Source of the DNA: Melampsora larici-populina 98AG31
Lineage: Eukaryota; Basidiomycota; Pucciniomycetes; Pucciniales; Melampsoraceae
Assembly (NCBI RefSeq): GCF_000204055.1
Contig: NW_006768815.1
Coordinates: 1-64,000 of the forward strand
DNA: 64,000 nucleotides
Reading direction: 5' to 3'
Below are positions 59,867 to 64,000 of this stretch, in pieces (positions within the stretch are counted from its first letter, which is position 1; the number at the start of each line of letters is the position of its first letter). The position numbers were made by a program, and so were the translations under genes. The notes beneath the pieces were generated by a model, which searched no databases, was not told the origin of the DNA, and saw only the letters and a list, made by a program, of their open reading frames with translations.

Positions 59867-60255
59867 CCGTCTGGGAAAAGAAATTCTACAGGTAATAATT
59901 TTGATTTCTGTTCTCTTATTAGTGTCTTTAATTTAAAACACTTTACTTACTCATCACTCGCTCTACTAGTTTTATTTCTTTGTCAAACCTTGTCAGGTTT
60001 GCTATCTTCTTTAATCTCTTCGAGTCTAGTCAGCTCGCTGTTGAGAGATTTATATTGTTTCTCTTTGTTAAAGGTGTGTTGTGGGATTGTGTTTTTGATT
60101 TGTTTCTCTTTTATCTTTTACCTGACCGTCTGGGAAAAGAAATTCTAAAGTTTTATTTCTTTGTCAAACCTTGTCAGGTTTGCTATCTTCTTTAATCTCT
60201 TTGAGTCTAGTCAGCTCGCTGTCGAGAGATTTATATTGTTTCTCTTTGTTAAAGC
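59867..60255. repeat. Partial direct duplication
   Basis: The stretch at 59969-60074 recurs almost unchanged at 60150-60255. A preceding CCGTCTGGGAAAAGAAATTC phrase recurs as well, but with a shorter spacer. The second copy therefore lacks an internal segment of roughly 80 bp. Confidence 0.8.
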
Positions 60256-60931
60256 CTTTAACACAGATATCATCAATGTCGAGTTGTATCTCCGTTGTAT
60301 TCTTTTAGAAGCTACCCTTTCAAAGCAAGTGTGACCACTTAGTGTTTTCTAACACTTCCAAATGTTATCCCCGGTCATCGAAAGTTATCCCCAATTGCAA
60401 ATTCCTTTTTCTCTTATCTTGTTATCGTTGTCTTATCTTGTTATCGTTAAGTGCTTATATCACAAAATATAAACCCAATGTTCCCCGATAAAAAGGGATC
60501 TGTTATCTTGTTGTCGTTATCTGGTTATCTCACCCAAAATCTCCTTAAAAACTCAACAAAATGTTATCTAGTTATCCTGCTATCTTGTTTCCTATTTCGA
60601 AAGAATCTGATCCATCAAAACGAGATCATGAAGACATTGTGGTTCTATGCTTATCTACCCAAATTTGTCTCCACTTGAATATGATGTCTCATCTTGATGC
60701 AAAATATGATGAGTTGTGTGCTGTTCCAGTTTGATGTTCTAACAACCACCAAGTCCAATGTCCAAAAGTGTGATCATAAATCATGAATCATAAACCTCTT
60801 TGTGAATATTTTGAAGAATCAATTCATTATTTGCAAATGATGAATTGATTCGGTGTCCCATTGACCTCTTTGTCAAGAATTAATTCAAAGTGGTCAAAGA
60901 TTTGATCATTAACGATCTTCAGAAACTTGTT

Positions 60932-60978
60932 AGATCAATAACATAGATCAATAACATATTGATCTATGTTATTGATCT
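60932..60978. repeat. Perfect 22-bp-arm palindrome
   Basis: The arms 60932-60953 and 60957-60978 are exact reverse complements around the 3-nt loop ACA. Each arm is itself a near-direct repeat of AGATCAATA. It is A/T-rich, unlike the GC-rich hairpin families. Confidence 0.85.
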
Positions 60979-61327
60979 ATATCTTTATATCAATAACATA
61001 ATGTGAACAACTTGCCTATTTCAATCGCACTTCACTCTAACTCTCAATCTCACAAAGGGTTCAAGTCAAAATTGATTTGACTAAGTTTCTTTCCTAAGAA
61101 CCATGACCATTTATTTCAAAGCAAAGAACAACACAATAATATCAAAGAAAACCAGTCATTACCAGGCGCATAAACCTCCTAAAATGAGAAATACAAGCCA
61201 GTGACCATTTTTTTCAAAGCAAAGAAAAACAGTCATAACAAGTTCCATCATCCTTCTCCAATAAGAAATATCCTTCTCCATTAAGAAATACGAGCAAATT
61301 TAAATCAAACTACATGTAACAACAACC

Positions 61328-62430
61328 TCAAAAAAGGCCTTCTGAAAGTAAGTCAGTCATTAGCATCATACAAGTTTGGAAGATTGCAGCCATCTCTTTG
61401 TTTTCATTCAAAGCATGTTGCAACACCTTGGAGCTTCTTAAGCGGGCCTTCAAGATTGAGAAAGCTTTCTCTATCGGGTTGAGATCTGAGCTGTGCGGTG
61501 GAAGATATACCAGACGAACTCCTCGAGCCTCACAAAGCTCTGCCACGCGGCCGTTGTGATGGATAGGTGCGTTATCCATGACTAAGACACTGTTGCGGGC
61601 TGGGAAGGGATTCACTGCGGGTAACTACAATGAGATGAAACCAAAATTAGTATGATGATTGAAAGAAATCAACCAAACATTACTCACCAGATTGTGTTCC
61701 AGGTAGTCCTCAAAATCAATACGTGAGTAGCCACCCGCCTGGATTTTGCATGCGATAACTCCATCCAACAAAATGGCAGGTAGTACAGACCAACAAGCCG
61801 CATTGGTGGGCCTCTGGAGGCAAGTGGTACGTTGTCCGATGGGTGCTCGTGCGTATTCTCGAAACAGTCAACGTTTCGTGATGGTGCTTTCATCTGAAGT
61901 GTCAAAAGGTCAGATGAAGCTCATTGAGGAGGCATGACAAAGAATTTAAAAAGACAGAGGTGCATACCAGTGAAAACGAGACACCTAGGGTCATACTCTA
62001 GAATTGACTCAATGAAGGCTCCTCGTGCCTCCATTGATTGGTCTGGATGGACTGTACGGGCTTTTTTTCTGGTCCAAGCCAAACAATTCCGTAGCTCCTT
62101 TGACAGAGTCGTAGTCAAAACCCAAAGTCCAAAAGTGTCCCTTAATCTTGATTGGAGCTCGTCCAAATGGAGCGTTGGATCAACTTCCAGTGACTCCAGT
62201 ACAAATTGATGTTCAGCTGGACCTAAAGTTGCCGGTGGTCCTCAAGCCAAATGATCCATTGGGTTTGTGACAATCGCTCAAGTCGTGAGGTACAAATCAT
62301 ACCAACGCCGTACCGAGGTGAGTGACAGATTGATTCCAAGAGAATTGACGATCTCTCGAAAGCGCAACCCCCAAAGTACCATGCGCACAACCAACATCTT
62401 GACCTCTGGGCTGTGGAGAGTCATCTTCAT
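61328..62430 (-). pseudogene. Tc1/mariner-type transposase, DD34E, decayed
   Basis: Exons 61968-62430, 61688-61893 and 61328-61624 join in phase. The N-terminus has a helix-turn-helix (VRMVLWGLRFREI..LGINLSLTSVRRW). A second helical domain follows (HLDELQSRLRDTFG). The catalytic residues are D in VFTDEST (across the first intron), D in LVMDNAPIHH and E in SDLNPIEKAF. Thirty-four residues separate the last two, as in Tc1-type DD34E. In-frame TGAs at 62278-62280, 62242-62244 and 61868-61870 each follow a T. The protein is close to full length, so loss of function appears due to point changes rather than truncation. Terminal inverted repeats were not found. Confidence 0.88.
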
Positions 62431-62999
62431 GTGAGACGGGGAAGAAAGCAAGTCAGCCCATGTTGACCAATATGAAACCAAAAAAGTGAAATTTACCAGG
62501 TCAGAGAAGAGAGAGAAATGTTGACAAAGCGATGACAAAGCAGAAACACGATTGAAAAAACAAGGATGATGAGAGCGGATGATGAGAGATGATGATGAGA
62601 AAGGGGAAAGAAATGACAAGACAGGGGACAAAAAGAGGGGAAGAGGGTATGGGTATGAAATCTCGTACCCTTCTGTGGCTTGTGCTTCCATCGACAGGGC
62701 ACGTGGGAACTGGGCTTCCATAGAAGGTCCACGTCAGTATATGTAGAGAGGAGATGGTGACAGCTCCCTCACGGTACCAATGGAATCAAATATGAAAAAA
62801 AGGGTTTTATTCAAGATTTAACCCTTTTAGACATGGTGCCTTGGTGACTCTTTGGAGTCAAATCTGCCATCTAACCCTTTAGTAGCTGTAAGATAATTCG
62901 AGAAATAATTGAAAGTACATTGAAAATTATGATGCAAATAATTAGATGAACCAGGGGTGTTTTGCTGCACCTTGACAATTTCCCCATGTAAAGATTCAC
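62431..62999. other. Non-coding region upstream of the Tc1 relic
   Basis: It contains a hairpin AAAGGGTT..AACCCTTT (about 62797-62830) and a smaller one TGACTC-TTT-GGAGTCA (about 62848-62863). The upper part, from about 62940, may still belong to the Gypsy-3 fragment in the -1 frame. No gene is supported. Confidence 0.45.
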
Positions 63000-63660
63000 C
63001 TACAAATCTTTTACATGCCTCTGACCGTCATCAGCATCTTCTCTAACTAATTTCCAAACTTTCTTCCCACTATTTGCATACCTACGTCTTCTTGAAGATT
63101 GATTTCCTCTTGAGTCTTCATGTTCATAAACTTGAGGAGGCCAGTCCATTCCCGGAATACTCCTTTGAAATTCACTAGCTTTACCATCACAAGTTGAAAA
63201 CCTTGCAACCATTCCTCTATCATCTACCATTGGGATTCTTTCACCATACTTCTCTGAAAACTGACAATTTGCTTCAAAATCAACTAAGAATGGACGTCCT
63301 AAACTAACTGGTGCATCACCAGTAGTTAAAAAGAAATGAACTTTTCCTTGAACATGATTACCAAGTAAAAGCGGAACATTTTCAACAATACCAACTAATT
63401 CAGCTTCATTGTTAACAATACCACGTAATGACATCTTGATTTTAACATGAGATTCTAAACCCATACTATACGCAAAATCAACATTCATAACATTAATTTG
63501 AGATCCTGAATCAATAAGACATCTTTTCGTAATTTCATGATCTCCAAGTTCAACATTAAGAAAACCCAAAGGACATGAATACAACCAATCTTTCTGTCTA
63601 CCCCAAATTGATTTTAATTTCCCAAAATCCAAGTTTTCCAAATCCATATGATCCATATGA
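63000..63660 (-). pseudogene. Gypsy-3 gag-protease fragment
   Basis: The frame encodes the protease part of a gag-protease ORF related to Gypsy-1. It has LYSCPLGFLN, a catalytic IDSGSQINVM, then VSLGRPFLVDFEANC, and it ends DL-TAG at the same place relative to the domain as Gypsy-1. Just past the stop, the -1 frame stays open with FV-GES residues, as in Gypsy-1. The capsid and knuckle parts are missing because another element's LTR begins at 63661. Confidence 0.85.
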
Positions 63661-63840
63661 TGTTATGGTCACGGTCAGGGGTTGGGACAAGGGAAGAGGT
63701 GGGTCCTATCTATCTGGTATTGTGATTGTCGGATGGAGAGAAAAGGACATATGTACCACGTGGGTGAGTACAACATACTGGCTACAAGTCTGTGATATGT
63801 ATGTACTATATGTCAGCTCTGTGAAACCCGGATCATAACA
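63661..63840 (-). mobile_element. 180-bp LTR of a further retroelement
   Basis: On the minus strand it starts TGTTATGATCCGGG and ends CGTGACCATAACA, so the termini are inverted matches. Directly before it is a polypurine tract. It is therefore read as a 3' LTR whose internal region continues past the window end. It interrupts the Gypsy-3 fragment. A short LTR of this kind would fit a Ty1/Copia-type element, but no coding domain confirms that. Confidence 0.65.
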
Positions 63841-64000
63841 GTATCCCCCTTTTATGCCCAAACCCCCTCTTGCAAGTTCTGCATTCATCCACGGGCAGCG
63901 TTAAAAAACCCTGTGGGAAAAAGCTTGCCCTCTCACTTTTTTCGCCGTCTTTTCTTGTATTTACTTGATGCTGTAGGAAATTTTGAATTAAAATCATCTA
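63841..64000 (-). mobile_element. Polypurine tract and 3' internal end of the last retroelement
   Basis: The minus strand reads AAAAGGGGGATAC just upstream of the LTR, a typical polypurine tract for plus-strand priming. The rest to the window edge shows no domain that I can recognise. Confidence 0.5.

Larger units (their letters stand above)
59613..61327. other. Non-coding region between gene C and the Tc1 relic
   Basis: No gene is supported. It contains a pair of partial duplications (CCGTCTGGGAAAAG at 59867 and 60126; a roughly 100-bp stretch at 59969-60074 and 60150-60255), a TTATCTTGTTATCG run near 60415-60450, and a perfect long palindrome at 60932-60978. Confidence 0.55.

Noticed and set aside
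1..64000. tRNA or rRNA genes
   Set aside because: I saw no convincing cloverleaf with A and B boxes and no rRNA-like conserved stretches, though a scan by eye can miss a tRNA.

Overview
The window looks like a transposon-dense, gene-poor stretch of a fungal nuclear genome. Coding regions are split by many short introns (about 50-100 bp, GT..AG). LTR retrotransposons, a Tc1-type transposase, MITEs and an OrsD/RecQ-type fungal helicase are all present. A basidiomycete, most likely a rust (Pucciniomycotina), is my inference from the style of the families; nothing in the window proves the species.

Layout. (1) 0.5-6.3 kb: gene A on the minus strand, a protein of about 1,000 aa encoded by roughly 18 exons. 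Its introns and flanks carry 13 copies of a 7-bp-stem hairpin, GCTCGCC-NNN-GGCGAGC. (2) 6.9-11.2 kb: a decayed OrsD + RecQ-like helicase gene, minus strand. (3) 11.2-17.5 kb: gene B, a clear paralogue of gene A with shared intron positions, whose introns and flanks carry a different 7-bp-stem hairpin, GGCCGCC-N13/14-GGCGGCC. (4) 17.6-31.65 kb: a T-rich, non-coding degenerate tandem array. It is interrupted and ended by two related segments of about 600 bp, each carrying the family-B hairpin. The second segment truncates the next element. (5) 31.65-41.4 kb: a large Ty3/Gypsy element on the minus strand with gag-protease, a probable -1 frameshift signal, RT, RNase H, integrase, PBS and a 2.35-kb 5' LTR. 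(6) 41.5-46 kb: relics of two ordinary host genes, an MFAP1 splicing factor and a LIM-domain protein. (7) 46-52 kb: a chromodomain-Gypsy 3' end with its LTR, then a second decayed Gypsy pol. (8) 53.6-59.6 kb: gene C on the plus strand, interrupted by a TTA-flanked MITE in intron 1 and by a 2.84-kb solo LTR in an exon. (9) 61-64 kb: a dead Tc1 transposase, a third Gypsy protease fragment, and the LTR of another retroelement.

How the parts fit. Genes A and B share a protein family, intron positions, a TATA box, a GGGTC repeat in the first exon or 5' UTR, and CACGTG palindromes upstream. Each is embedded in its own hairpin family. The stems are nearly invariant while the loops vary. In a 157-bp tandem duplication the only differences I see before the copies diverge at their ends lie in the hairpin loop. 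I regard this gene-family plus private intronic hairpin arrangement as the strongest candidate for an undescribed system here. A second theme is decay: 7 of 12 premature TGA stops noted here read T-TGA, as expected if TCGA became TTGA.
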